This document shows, piece after piece, positions 52,666 to 62,432 of a DNA stretch of 64,000 bases (position 1 is its first letter; each line of letters starts with the position of its first letter). Below the pieces are notes generated by a model. That model saw only the letters and a program-made list of their open reading frames with translations. It was not told where the DNA came from and searched no databases. The stretch is from Longilinea arvoryzae (lineage in GTDB: Bacteria > Chloroflexota > Anaerolineae > Anaerolineales > Anaerolineaceae), in the NCBI RefSeq assembly GCF_001050235.1, contig NZ_DF967972.1, forward strand, positions 1,068,475 through 1,132,474, in the 5' to 3' direction. The position numbers were made by a program, and so were the translations under genes.

Positions 52666-55600
52666 GGATTCCCTCCAAAAATGTGCGGGAAGTGAGAGAT
52701 GATCTGCTCCCAGTTATCGTTGACATCAAAGCGAACCACCAGGTACCCGAGCCGGTCTTCCATGCACTCAGCCTGGGCCGCGTCGCGCAGGCGGCGTTCC
52801 GGATAGAGATGATGTGGACCATCCACATAAATGGCCATACATTCTCGCTCGTATAGGAAGTCTGGGCGGGTGTGGCAGCTTTCCACCAGCTTCTGGGCAT
52901 GCGAGGGCAGGTTTAGATTGCGCTGCTCGAGGAAATCCAGCCAATCCCTTTCCAGGTCGGACTGGCATAGGTTCTTCAGCCGGCGCAAATGCTCAGCCCT
53001 CGATAACGCCGATGGGGAGGACTGGACCGATGCTCCAGTCAAAATCATCAGGAGTTCCTTGATCGACTGGCGGTCAAGCAGGCGATGTTCCATCTGGTTG
53101 TAGTAACTCATCAGGCAGTTATAACAGGCTGCTTCACATTCTTCCTTGGTATTCTCGGCGTGGCGCAGATCCTCGCCAGTTAAAGGATCAAAGTGGCAAA
53201 GCTGTAGGGCCGTCTGGGCTATATCGGCAAAGGCCTGCGGGCGGTCTACCAACTGCCGCAGCACTCCGGCTCCACCCTCGGCAGACTCATAGAATAAGAT
53301 CAGTTTTCGGCTATTAGCATCCGGCAGCGGTTCTGCGGATAACTCATTATCCTCAAGCTGATATTTGACTTGAATGGCTGATTTCAGCGCCGCCTGCAAG
53401 GAGGCCATCTGGGCCGGGGTCAGGTTCTGGGCCGGCTCGAACAACAGGCTGTTTTTGGTATCTTCCACAAAGGGGATCACGCGCTGGGTGCGCGGTGAGG
53501 TTGGGTCGTCCGGATCATCCTGGTTGTCATTTTCCTTGGCCCAGTAACCGCGCTCGACATCCAAAACGAACCCTGTTTCATTGGGATTGGCGCGCCGTTT
53601 CCACCCCATGTTGATACGCCACAAGGTGGCCGCTCCGGCATAAGTTAGACTGGCCATCAGCGTCCCATCCTGGGCTACGAGCCGGGCCGACTGCGCCGAT
53701 AACTCACCCGTCTGGGTTTCCTGGAAACGTAGAGCGGTGCGTAGCTCAAAGCCCTGGCGCATACGTTCTTCTTCATCGGAACTGATCCGGTCGCGGCGCT
53801 TGGTAGACACATTTTGTAGTTTGAAGAGGAAAGGAAGTGGATTATCCAGCATCTTGTTGCAGCGTTCGCACAGGTCCGGGCCCATGCCTCCCACAATGGG
53901 ATGGAAATAGCCACAATTCGGGCACTGCTTGGCCGAACTGGTGACCAATCCTTCTCCGCTATCCGCGACAGGCAGGTTGACTTTATTGATCACGTAGCGC
54001 GAGCCTTCGTGATATATAATCGAACGCGGCCCAAACTCCGATATGGCCAGGAAGCGCGAACGCGATAAGAATTCGTCTTTGTCGCCGTGCAGCCGCCGAC
54101 CTGGAATGAAGGCTGAGATGGGCAGACGCGGGAAACTGTAACCGGGTAAAAAGCCTTCCGAGGCAAAATAACGGTAGGAGTAAAAGTCGGACTGGATCAC
54201 GTTCTCACTGTCTGTCAATAGATCGATCTGGCTCTCTGCCTCCTGACGCAAGCGCCGAGCCTGGTCGCGATCTCGTGACGAACGCGAAACATCATCAATA
54301 ACGCGCTGTTGGGTTTTCTGCTGGCCCTTGGCGGCGTGGTAAAGCGTGCGCCAGCGTTCGCAAGCACGGTTGAAATCCAGTGGGATATTGTTGATCACTC
54401 CCTCCAACCAGGTGTCGCTATACCAGTCAGCGTTTTGCAGTTCGCTTTCAATGGAGCTAAGTACCACTCTAGCCCGGATCAATGCCCGTTGGCGAGCGCT
54501 GGGCGAATCAAGGGCATCACGAACCGAGTCAAGCACTTCCAGGTTTGGTTCTTCACCGGATAGGTCGAGTAAGTCTTTCAAGGAGATCCCCAGGCTCAAG
54601 CCGGTTTCCGCCAGCCATATGGAGTGGACATGTGCTTTTAATAAATCTTGATTGGTCAAATCGATGCGCGGCGGCGTCACTGCACCAGCCACCATCAGGT
54701 TAGGGCGTTTGAAATAATACTGATCGTGCGGGCTGCCCATCGTGCAGTACGTAAAGACCAGCGCCGGTTGTCCACTGCGCCCTGCGCGCCCGCTGCGCTG
54801 TGCATAATTGGCTGGCGTCGGGGGAACATTGCGCATGTTCACGGCATTCAGTTCAGAGATGTCCACGCCCAATTCCATGGTTGGCGAACAGTAAAGAATG
54901 GGGAGTTTGCCCTCGCGGAAATCCTTCTCACGTTCTTCTCGCACTTCGCCTGGCACCTGAGCGGTGTGTTCATGCGCTTCCAGGCCATGCATGTCACTGG
55001 TTACTTGCTGATAGAAATCAATGAAATACCGGTTGGCATGTGTACCACCTTCGGGCTCGCGTGGCACACGGATAGGGTCGTGAAACGCGTGAGCTCCATT
55101 GCCAGCTTTCCAGACCATCACATCAGCCGGTATCTGGTATCCGTTTACTTCTCCTGTCTGGCTAGCCTCCGGGACAATTTGAACCAGGCCACCAACTCGC
55201 AAAGCTTCGAGTATTTGGCGAATAATTTCTTGTGTTTCATCAGTCTTTAGGTTGTTCGGGTATTCGGGGAAATTGTTCCGTCGTCGCAGATACTGACCGT
55301 AGCCGCCTCGCGCTGAAAGGAAGACATTTCCCAGATATTCATCCGCATTGTTATGTGTTTGCCTGGAACGGGGGAACAGCACCGCTGCATGATCCAATCT
55401 CTCGTTTTCATCTAATGCCCAGGGTGCTCTGAGCCGCTGGCTGCTCAACTGCTTAAGGGTTTCTTGGTGGGTTGGGTTCAGGTAATCCACTTTGATGGCT
55501 AACTCGCGGCGCATAAAGTCTAGCAGGGTCTTGCAAATTTGGAACCGTGTTTCGGGCGATGCCATCACCAGAGCGGGGTGCATATTCTGCCAGACATCTT

Positions 55601-57848
55601 CAGCCGTACAGACATCATCGAGTGAACGATAGGAGATCTCTAAAAGTCCAACCTGTTCAAGATTTGGAGAAGTGATTCGCCAGCCGCGCTTCAAATCACG
55701 GTATATTCGGTAGCCCAAAACTTCTCTTAGGGCGCGTTCGGTTTCGAATTTCTGAGCAAAGCGCACACCCGGATCAATGGCGTACAGGCTGAAATCCAAA
55801 CCCAGCGCTTCGAACACGCGTTGAGGAAGCACTTCATGGGCAATACCGTTTGTTCCAGCCTGTTGAACAGCACGATAAATCGCCGAACGCAATAGGGCCA
55901 CCTCGGTAAAATCGTTGAAATGGCCAGCCTGGAGTGAAGCATCCTGTCGGTTATCCGTGAAACTGAGCATCTTCCGGGCCTTCTCGACCAGGTCACGGTT
56001 TCGACGTAACTGGCGGATCAACGAGAGACTCAGGATGGTGGTATCCGTGCTCCGCCCGCCGGAACTAAGTTGGGTCAGCTTGGCGTATTCACTGCCCTGA
56101 CGTGGATTGTAGGAAACGCCGCAGTGTAAACAAAATCGGAATTTGCCTGGCAGGAACTGCACAGTAGCACCGGCCATGCCCACTTGCCCGGCAGGATTGA
56201 CGGTAAATTCTTCGGGGAGATTTCTTCGTTGGGTATAGCGGATACGCAAATCGCCGTTGTGTTCCTCCAGCCAATCCTCAGGCACACGATCAAGCACCCT
56301 TTCCGGCAGCCAGGGATCGTCATCGCTTAAGTAAAGATAACCAACCTCGCCATTTTCATCATCGGATCGGTTTTCAAACTCACGCGGGACGAATAAATCG
56401 ACCGAGGCTTCGGGGTCATGGTATTTACGTACTACATAGTACGCTTGACCACATTCCCGGCAGAAAACCAATGGATATAATGTTTTGGAGCGATCTCTGG
56501 CAACATACCTCTGCCCGCTGATAGTTAGATGGCGGGTAACCTCAGCCTCTAGTGACGTATAGACCGTATCACCACGGCTGATGAATTGATGAAGGCGAAA
56601 GGCAAACACAGGAAATCCGGTTTCAGGGTTGCGAGTTTTATAGCCAGTCATCAACACATCGATCAGAGCAGCGAGACAGATATCCTCAGATAATCCAGTT
56701 TCCTGGCTCAACTGCCTCGCTGCGCCATCTGCACCTTGTAAACTTCGTGGTCTGGCGCGCCGGATAGTTCCTGTTTCGTCCGTCCTCAAACCAAGGGTAG
56801 TTTCGACCCAGGATGCCAGCGGATCACTGACCAATTCTGCATAATTGCTGGGAGATTGGCCGGTAAGTACTCTTTCTCGTAATGCGGTTTGAGAGATACC
56901 ATCGCCGGGATCGAGTTGTTGCGTCGAGCGACGAAGCGTTTCACCAATAACATTTTCTGGCAAGACCGTGTCGCCAAAGAGTTTTCCAGCCACATCGGCA
57001 ACATCTTGCTGCTGTTGGGAAATCCGGCCTGTGCTTGATATGGTAGCTGATGTACCAATGCACTGTAGATTCGTGGCATTGAGGGTTGTGCGAACCCGCC
57101 GAACGAGCATGGACACATCTGCGCCTTGCCGTCCGCGGTAGGTGTGTAGTTCATCCAAAACCAGGAAGCGCAGTCCCTGAGCAGCATTGACCAGCGTTCT
57201 CCGCTCTTCTGGCCGAGTCAGGATGAGTTCAAGCATGACATAGTTCGTCAGAAGAATATCTGGCGGGTTGGACATGATCCGACGTTTCTCATCGTCGTTT
57301 TCTTGTCCAGTATATCGTTCAAAGGTAACTGGGCCACGACCGTCCGGGAATCCCAGACTGAGAAACTTTTTCAACTCACCTAGCTGGCTGTTGGCCAGGG
57401 CATTCATCGGATAAACAATGATAGCTTGCACACCATGACCGCTGCCATGACGCAGGACATAATCAACAATTGGAACGATGTAAGCAAGGGATTTTCCCGA
57501 ACCAGTGCCGGTGGTCAATACATAATTCTGTTCTGTGCGCGCGACCCGGATCGCTTCTTCCTGGTGCCGGTGAAACCGAAAGCGTTCACCAACCGGGTTG
57601 GCTTCGCTTTTGCGTCGAAATACAGCATTGCAGGTTGAATAGAGAACACCTTGAGCCACAAGTTCGTCCACCCAATGGCCAGGTTCAAAGGCTGGATTGA
57701 TTTGAATCAAAGGATCGGGCCAGAGCAGGCCGCCATTAAGCTTTTCATCTATGTATGCACGTATACGGGGATCTCGTATGTTTATAAAGCTGTTGATATA
57801 AGAAGAATAATCCTTAACTAATTGCTCGCGCAGATCAAAAACGTTCAT
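52662..57848 (-). CDS. DUF1998 helicase (DrmA/DrmB-like fusion) with C-terminal nuclease-like domain
   Basis: 1728 residues, ATG after GAGGGGGAAATC. The N-terminal helicase has Walker A TGTGSGKSLAYIVPI near residue 114 and DELHTYRGRQGADV near 231. The C-terminal helicase domain has ELGVDISELNAVNMRNVPP and QRSGRAGRSGQPALVF. Several zinc-type Cys pairs follow (CRECGQAYY, CLHCGVSY, CPNCGYF/CERC). DUF1998 comes next (ESAEGGAGVLRQLV, then AACYNCLMSYYNQ). The last ~80 residues (HTRPDFLYERECMAIYVDG, then LGYLVVRFD) form a Vsr/DUF559-type PD-(D/E)XK fold. In DISARM the helicase (DrmA) and DUF1998 protein (DrmB) are separate and DrmC is a PLD nuclease; here one polypeptide may hold all three roles. 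Confidence 0.8.
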   Translation of the reverse strand: MNVFDLREQLVKDYSSYINSFINIRDPRIRAYIDEKLNGGLLWPDPLIQINPAFEPGHWVDELVAQGVLYSTCNAVFRRKSEANPVGERFRFHRHQEEAIRVARTEQNYVLTTGTGSGKSLAYIVPIVDYVLRHGSGHGVQAIIVYPMNALANSQLGELKKFLSLGFPDGRGPVTFERYTGQENDDEKRRIMSNPPDILLTNYVMLELILTRPEERRTLVNAAQGLRFLVLDELHTYRGRQGADVSMLVRRVRTTLNATNLQCIGTSATISSTGRISQQQQDVADVAGKLFGDTVLPENVIGETLRRSTQQLDPGDGISQTALRERVLTGQSPSNYAELVSDPLASWVETTLGLRTDETGTIRRARPRSLQGADGAARQLSQETGLSEDICLAALIDVLMTGYKTRNPETGFPVFAFRLHQFISRGDTVYTSLEAEVTRHLTISGQRYVARDRSKTLYPLVFCRECGQAYYVVRKYHDPEASVDLFVPREFENRSDDENGEVGYLYLSDDDPWLPERVLDRVPEDWLEEHNGDLRIRYTQRRNLPEEFTVNPAGQVGMAGATVQFLPGKFRFCLHCGVSYNPRQGSEYAKLTQLSSGGRSTDTTILSLSLIRQLRRNRDLVEKARKMLSFTDNRQDASLQAGHFNDFTEVALLRSAIYRAVQQAGTNGIAHEVLPQRVFEALGLDFSLYAIDPGVRFAQKFETERALREVLGYRIYRDLKRGWRITSPNLEQVGLLEISYRSLDDVCTAEDVWQNMHPALVMASPETRFQICKTLLDFMRRELAIKVDYLNPTHQETLKQLSSQRLRAPWALDENERLDHAAVLFPRSRQTHNNADEYLGNVFLSARGGYGQYLRRRNNFPEYPNNLKTDETQEIIRQILEALRVGGLVQIVPEASQTGEVNGYQIPADVMVWKAGNGAHAFHDPIRVPREPEGGTHANRYFIDFYQQVTSDMHGLEAHEHTAQVPGEVREEREKDFREGKLPILYCSPTMELGVDISELNAVNMRNVPPTPANYAQRSGRAGRSGQPALVFTYCTMGSPHDQYYFKRPNLMVAGAVTPPRIDLTNQDLLKAHVHSIWLAETGLSLGISLKDLLDLSGEEPNLEVLDSVRDALDSPSARQRALIRARVVLSSIESELQNADWYSDTWLEGVINNIPLDFNRACERWRTLYHAAKGQQKTQQRVIDDVSRSSRDRDQARRLRQEAESQIDLLTDSENVIQSDFYSYRYFASEGFLPGYSFPRLPISAFIPGRRLHGDKDEFLSRSRFLAISEFGPRSIIYHEGSRYVINKVNLPVADSGEGLVTSSAKQCPNCGYFHPIVGGMGPDLCERCNKMLDNPLPFLFKLQNVSTKRRDRISSDEEERMRQGFELRTALRFQETQTGELSAQSARLVAQDGTLMASLTYAGAATLWRINMGWKRRANPNETGFVLDVERGYWAKENDNQDDPDDPTSPRTQRVIPFVEDTKNSLLFEPAQNLTPAQMASLQAALKSAIQVKYQLEDNELSAEPLPDANSRKLILFYESAEGGAGVLRQLVDRPQAFADIAQTALQLCHFDPLTGEDLRHAENTKEECEAACYNCLMSYYNQMEHRLLDRQSIKELLMILTGASVQSSPSALSRAEHLRRLKNLCQSDLERDWLDFLEQRNLNLPSHAQKLVESCHTRPDFLYERECMAIYVDGPHHLYPERRLRDAAQAECMEDRLGYLVVRFDVNDNWEQIISHFPHIFGGNP

Positions 57849-57889
57849 GATTTCCCCCTCAGTTGATTTGAGGATGTGTCACGTTAATG

Positions 57890-58096
57890 CTATTTATTTT
57901 CATCGGATTTCGTTCTAACCTGGACGCGTTCCTCAAGCCAACGGTCAATGGCTTCTTTACGAAAGCGCCAATGTCGACCGACCTTTTGGCAAGGTATTTT
58001 TCCTTCTTGAGCAAGTTTATAAAGTGATGAAAGAGGAATTCGCAAATAATTAGATGCTTCATCTATAGTCAAAACTTGAGGAAAGTCTTCAGCCAT
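57890..58096 (-). CDS. Excisionase-family HTH protein
   Basis: 68 residues with the HTH_17/MerR-like fold of Xis proteins: LTIDEASNYLRIPLSSLYKL, then KIPCQKVGRHWRFRKEAIDRWL. Such proteins bind att or operator DNA of mobile elements and some regulate restriction genes. It is the first gene on the - strand of the defence island, 41 bases ahead of the giant helicase, so it may be the island's regulator or a trace of its mobility. Confidence 0.85.
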   Translation of the reverse strand: MAEDFPQVLTIDEASNYLRIPLSSLYKLAQEGKIPCQKVGRHWRFRKEAIDRWLEERVQVRTKSDENK

Positions 58097-58295
58097 GTTT
58101 TACTCTCTGAAGAAGGGTGGGGAACTTAAAAATTATATATCAGATACTGCTTATTGTTATCAGAAAATGGGGCCATGCCTGAATTGTAGAATTCCAATTG
58201 TTTGTTTTAATCAATGTCCGTCTATCACAAGACGTTAATTGACCCGCATTAGTCATTCTTGAATGTCATAATTCGGTCTCACCAGGGACGATTTT

Positions 58296-58634
58296 ATGAC
58301 TAAAGAAAGAACGGAAGCTTTCATAAAGTGGTTGGATTATGAGCTCGCCAGGAATCACCTGACGGATCACCAACTGGCTAAATTGGCGGGGATGTCGCAT
58401 TCTGTGTTCAGTAGAGCGCGGAAGGGTTTTCTGCCAAAATGGCAGGCATGCGCAAAGATAGCCAGCACATTGCATGTGAATCCAGTTGTGGTTTTTATGG
58501 CAGCCGGCTTAATTCCACCATCTCCTGACCTGGACACGGAATTTGAGCGGTTGAAATATATTTATGGCTTAACTTCAGCCGGCAACCGACACAAGATCGT
58601 GAAGGTAGCAGAGATTATTGTTGATGAGGACTAA
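58296..58634 (+). CDS. XRE-family transcriptional regulator
   Basis: 112 residues with a Cro/C1-type HTH (LTDHQLAKLAGMSHSVFSRARKG), then AKIASTLHVNPVVVFMAAGL and a short C-terminal helix region. It is divergent from the excisionase-like gene across a 199-base AT-rich gap, an arrangement typical of a switch region. No specific operator was identified in that gap. Confidence 0.8.
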   Translation: MTKERTEAFIKWLDYELARNHLTDHQLAKLAGMSHSVFSRARKGFLPKWQACAKIASTLHVNPVVVFMAAGLIPPSPDLDTEFERLKYIYGLTSAGNRHKIVKVAEIIVDED

Positions 58635-58781
58635 CTGTACTTGATATTGGCTCATTCTTTTAGTCCAGAAAACAACAAAATTCAGCCACAAAAATACCTC
58701 GGGTCCAGCATTCAGTTCGACCTCCTTTTCCTGAGGAGGTTTATTTGTTACATTATCAAATTTGCGCAATCGAAGATCCAA

Positions 58782-58809
58782 TTGCGGGAATCCGCAAGAA
58801 AAAATGCGG
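58782..58809 (+). promoter_or_regulatory. ComA-type tripartite binding site upstream of comX
   Basis: A perfect TTGCGG-N4-CCGCAA dyad (58782-58797) followed after seven bases by a third half-site TGCGG (58805-58809). This equals the consensus described for Bacillus ComA, including the third recognition element. The -35 begins ten bases after the third element. The response regulator encoded downstream (62433-63065) is the obvious candidate to bind here. Confidence 0.8.
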
Positions 58810-58819
58810 AAAGAACTGG

Positions 58820-58848
58820 TTACAGGTTCGAATGGGTTTGGATAAAAT
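58820..58848 (+). promoter_or_regulatory. Promoter of the comX operon
   Basis: -35 TTACAG (58820-58825), 17-base spacer, -10 TAAAAT (58843-58848). The weak -35 beside an activator site suggests activator dependence. The start would be near 58855, about 30 bases before the comX ATG. Confidence 0.6.
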
Positions 58849-58885
58849 CTGCGCGTTATTCAAATCCATATATCGAGGTGCTCCA

Positions 58886-59098
58886 ATGTCCCTGGCAACA
58901 ATTGCCTATCGTGTTTCTTCAGATCCTTCATTTGCTAGCTTGCTCCAACAATCCCCTGACGAAGTATTGCAATCCATTGGAATTGTCTTGACCGAAGAAG
59001 AACGAACTGCTCTGCAAAAAATTCTCGATATGCCCGGCATGATCAATGATTCACTCAACCACATTTTGAAAGCTGAACCTTGGGTCTACAGTGCGTAA
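58886..59098 (+). CDS. comX: ComX-like pheromone precursor
   Basis: ATG 58886 follows GAGGTG; the longer upstream frame covers the promoter and was rejected. The 70-residue product has a leader-like helix region (DPSFASLLQQSPDEVLQSIG) in the style of LigA-like RiPP leaders and ComX (dP..L...GI.L...E), then ends LKAEPWVYSA. A Trp five residues from the end is the residue prenylated in ComX pheromones. It lies directly before a ComQ-like prenyltransferase (8-base overlap) and a ComP-like kinase. The call rests on this synteny plus the C-terminal Trp; there is little direct sequence identity. Confidence 0.7.
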   Translation: MSLATIAYRVSSDPSFASLLQQSPDEVLQSIGIVLTEEERTALQKILDMPGMINDSLNHILKAEPWVYSA

Positions 59099-60056
59099 CG
59101 AGACCTTCTCATCGCAACTCTTGGATCGCCTGGCTTATGCGTTTGGCAAGATAGATATCGCAGTTGATTATCGGGAACGAATGTTTATCCTCGTATCAGA
59201 GAACTTATCGGCTCAATTTGATCATGCAGATGCCCGTTCGCCGTTTGTACTGCTTCCATCTCTTTGCTGCCAGGCATGTGGAGAACCTGCTGAACGAACC
59301 ATCGGCGTTTCGTTAGCCTGGTTCCTTTTGCAGGTTTCTGCCAGCCTGTTGGATAAAGTCGAGGATCACGAATTGATGTCCATTCAATCTGCGCCGAGTG
59401 ATGCAAGCATCATAACGAACCTGACTACCGGAATGATCCTGGTTGCTCAATGGATCTTGAACCATTTAGAACTGGATCGTGTGGATAGTGGGACTGCATG
59501 GGATATTCAACGTGCATTCCACGAAACGACCCTGTCAGTCTGTTCTGGCCAGCATCTCGATCTGTCGGCAAACTCGCCCGATTTGTCCACTTGCTGGCAG
59601 ATTGCTGAAGCGAAATCAGGAGCAGCGTTTGCGCTGGCCTGTTACGCCGGCGCGCGATTAGCGACAAACCGCTCCGATGTGCTGGATGCCTTCTTTCAAT
59701 TCGGCCGGGGGTTTGGAACGATTGTCCAAATTGACGATGATCTCGAAGATCTTGCAAATATCGGCGATCACTGTTCATCCTGGCGGATGAAGAAGACCCT
59801 GGTGAACGCATATTTGAAATTCGCAGAGAACTCTACTTCAGAGACAAGACAAAATGACCGGGTTATTACAACAAAACAATTTGCTACACATGAACCGATT
59901 AGCAGTGGCTCGGTCTTGTATCTTCAGCTCGAAAAGCTAAAGTACGCTACGCTGGCTGAGAACGCCTTGAAGCGGCTAAATCTGGCTGGTGAATTTCAGG
60001 ATCGTTTGATTTCCATTATTCATCACGAATCGAGGTTAAGAAATTACGTAAATTGA
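59091..60056 (+). CDS. comQ: ComQ-like isoprenyl transferase
   Basis: 321 residues with a GTG start inside the end of comX. It has the polyprenyl-synthetase fold. The second aspartate-rich motif is exact (D216-D217-L-E-D220 in QIDDDLEDL) and the first is altered to D88-K-V-E-D92. ComQ prenylates the Trp of ComX with a geranyl or farnesyl group at the membrane. Ordinary chain-elongating synthases carry a standard DDxxD first motif and are not encoded between a peptide gene and a sensor kinase. It overlaps the kinase start (TTGA). Confidence 0.75.
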   Translation: MRNETFSSQLLDRLAYAFGKIDIAVDYRERMFILVSENLSAQFDHADARSPFVLLPSLCCQACGEPAERTIGVSLAWFLLQVSASLLDKVEDHELMSIQSAPSDASIITNLTTGMILVAQWILNHLELDRVDSGTAWDIQRAFHETTLSVCSGQHLDLSANSPDLSTCWQIAEAKSGAAFALACYAGARLATNRSDVLDAFFQFGRGFGTIVQIDDDLEDLANIGDHCSSWRMKKTLVNAYLKFAENSTSETRQNDRVITTKQFATHEPISSGSVLYLQLEKLKYATLAENALKRLNLAGEFQDRLISIIHHESRLRNYVN

Positions 60057-62404
60057 AAGTCTTCAGAAACACAATTATCCACCTACTATCCTTACCGGTT
60101 GTTCTCCTCATTTTGTGGTCAGGCACAATTCTCACTTCGCGACTAAGCACAGGTATCTTTTGGGATTCTTCAAGTGGGATTGTGTATCAAGTTGACGTGG
60201 CCCGTGTCATATCGGAAAAAGTGCGCCAGGGGGATCGAATCATTTCGGGGAATGGTCTTTCCCCCGCGCAAGTTTACAATCTGGATGGAAAGGCTGTTGG
60301 GGATCGTATTCTTTTCGAGATCGAACGCGATGGGGATACCTTTCTCATGCCTATTGAGATTAGCCGGCCAAGCTTATGGCTAAGTATTGAACGGCTGATC
60401 CCTCTCGTCATTGCCTTCGGGTTTCTACTGGCGGGCAATTTAGCCTTTGCTTATTATCGCCATGGTCATCTTGCAACGTTGTTCCATCTACTTTGCTTAG
60501 GTGCTGCTATTTCAATGGCCAGCGGTGCCTTAGCGGCATTCGGACCAATCTGGACACGAGCGACTTTTCAAGTCGCATCCTTATGCACTATGGCGTTCTT
60601 CATTCACCTTCATCTGTACTTTCCCATGCCATTTCATCACCGCAAAGCCAGATTCGTAGGTTTTATTCTCATGGCTGCAACCTTGTTGGTTGCCACCTTC
60701 TTTGGCATTGGCAATTTGGCGCACCCTGACATTCTTAAACTGTCATTTTTTCGGTGGCTTCCGCTGGCACTGCTTTTTATGGACGTTCTTTTTATCATTA
60801 TCGCTTTGGCAAGGGCGTATCGAAAACCAGACACAGCAGCCAGCCGATATCAAACCGGTGTAATCGTCTTTGCCGGGCTGATCGGATTTCTCCCGCCGCT
60901 ATTATTCTCGTTGATCCCGCATCTTATTTCAGGCTATCCGTTAATTGCATATGGAACATCATTCTTTAGCCTACTGTTTATCCCTGCTGGTTATGGATAT
61001 GCCATTCTACATTTTCGCCTCCTGGGGGTTGAGAAAACGGTTCACCGCGGTGCAACGAATGCATTGCTTGTGATCTTGTTAGGCGCAGTTTTCTCAATTT
61101 GGTACATCCTCTCCGCTCGACTCCTATCACCGGAGATTGCGCATTCGCCATTCTGGTTGTTGTGTACAGTAATCTTGCTCTCCATTTTGACGAATAAGGT
61201 GTATCAGGTGCTGGCAACATTCGTCCACCGCGTGCTTTATGGCGGTTGGTACGATTACCGCTCCGTTGTTGATACTGTCAGCCTATCTCTCAACTTGAAA
61301 GATATAGACGAGGAGACAATTGGCGGGACACTGTGCCAGGTAATTGGCAAATCGATGCACTTAGAGTCCGTCAGTTTATTGCTCCCCGATCAGAATATGT
61401 TTATGTATCTTAGTGGGCAAGATATTCAAACAAGCCAGATCAATCCTGATCTTTGGCCGGCATTGCTTGAATATTTGGAATCTATCGACATCCAAAAGCG
61501 GTTTATTGTTCCAATCAGGCATAACTTGAGAAACAGCCCGGGTTACCGTTCCTGCGATGGGGACCTGCGGGCAAAACACCTGATCCCTCTACACGGAAAG
61601 GGTGATCAGATGTTAGGGATGTTCTTATTGGGAGTAAAGCTCGATGGACAGGAATTAGGTAAAAGTGATGTTGAAATTCTGAAGGTCATTGTCCAGCAAA
61701 GCCAGATGACCCTGGAAAATACCCGGCTCCTACGCGAAAGCCAGAATCAAGTAAGCATGATCAGCCGGCTGCACATGCAAGTCATCCGGTCAAGGGAAGG
61801 GGAGCGCAAGCGCCTCGCCAGGGATTTACACGATCTGATCATCCAGATGCTGATTGCGATCAATCTCAGAATTCACAACATGACGCAGAACAGGGTAAAC
61901 ATTCAAGAAGAGGATATGGTTTCCAGGCAGGAGGAGATCCGCCAGGTCATCAAAGATTTGCGGCAAATCTGTACGGAGTTACGCCCCGCGAACTTGGAAA
62001 TTTCCGGATTGGTTTCAGCAATTCAATCCAAGGCTGCGGAGATTGAACAGAAAGCAGGGTTTAGAATATCTTTCTTATTTGAAGGGAATGAAGATCAGGA
62101 AATATGTGAAGAGTCAAAATTATGTGTATATCGGTTTGTTCAAGAAAGCTTGCTCAATGTTCAAAAACATGCGCGAGCAGATATTGTCCAATTGTGGGTG
62201 CATATCACCTCAGAGACGGTCACAGTGAATGTTGTGGATGATGGAGTAGGTTTTATTGTGCCAACAAACTTGAACTTCCTGGCTGAAGATAAGCATTTTG
62301 GGTTGGTTGGGTTAAAGGAATTAGTTGAAGCGGCGAAAGGAACCATGCAAGTGATCTCAAAGCCGGGCGAGGGCTGTGCAGTATCCGCGCATATCCCTGT
62401 TTGA
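60053..62404 (+). CDS. comP: ComP-like membrane sensor histidine kinase
   Basis: 783 residues, TTG start overlapping comQ by four bases. There is one N-terminal helix (LLSLPVVLLILWSGTIL), then an extracytoplasmic PDZ-like domain (KVRQGDRIISGNGLSPAQVY). About seven to eight further helices follow, then a GAF-like region, a HisKA_3 domain with His593 (RLARDLHDLIIQM), and a HATPase (ESLLNVQKHARADIVQLWVH, VDDGVGFIVP, FGLVGLKELVEAAKG). Length, PDZ-like loop and NarL-class kinase core all match Bacillus ComP, the receptor of prenylated ComX. Confidence 0.85.
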   Translation: MKVFRNTIIHLLSLPVVLLILWSGTILTSRLSTGIFWDSSSGIVYQVDVARVISEKVRQGDRIISGNGLSPAQVYNLDGKAVGDRILFEIERDGDTFLMPIEISRPSLWLSIERLIPLVIAFGFLLAGNLAFAYYRHGHLATLFHLLCLGAAISMASGALAAFGPIWTRATFQVASLCTMAFFIHLHLYFPMPFHHRKARFVGFILMAATLLVATFFGIGNLAHPDILKLSFFRWLPLALLFMDVLFIIIALARAYRKPDTAASRYQTGVIVFAGLIGFLPPLLFSLIPHLISGYPLIAYGTSFFSLLFIPAGYGYAILHFRLLGVEKTVHRGATNALLVILLGAVFSIWYILSARLLSPEIAHSPFWLLCTVILLSILTNKVYQVLATFVHRVLYGGWYDYRSVVDTVSLSLNLKDIDEETIGGTLCQVIGKSMHLESVSLLLPDQNMFMYLSGQDIQTSQINPDLWPALLEYLESIDIQKRFIVPIRHNLRNSPGYRSCDGDLRAKHLIPLHGKGDQMLGMFLLGVKLDGQELGKSDVEILKVIVQQSQMTLENTRLLRESQNQVSMISRLHMQVIRSREGERKRLARDLHDLIIQMLIAINLRIHNMTQNRVNIQEEDMVSRQEEIRQVIKDLRQICTELRPANLEISGLVSAIQSKAAEIEQKAGFRISFLFEGNEDQEICEESKLCVYRFVQESLLNVQKHARADIVQLWVHITSETVTVNVVDDGVGFIVPTNLNFLAEDKHFGLVGLKELVEAAKGTMQVISKPGEGCAVSAHIPV

Positions 62405-62432
62405 TTCTATTGGTAAATTAATGGAGGTTACG

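Noticed and set aside
58641..58991. 116-codon frame upstream of and across comX
   Set aside because: It runs through the ComA site and promoter and lacks a ribosome site.
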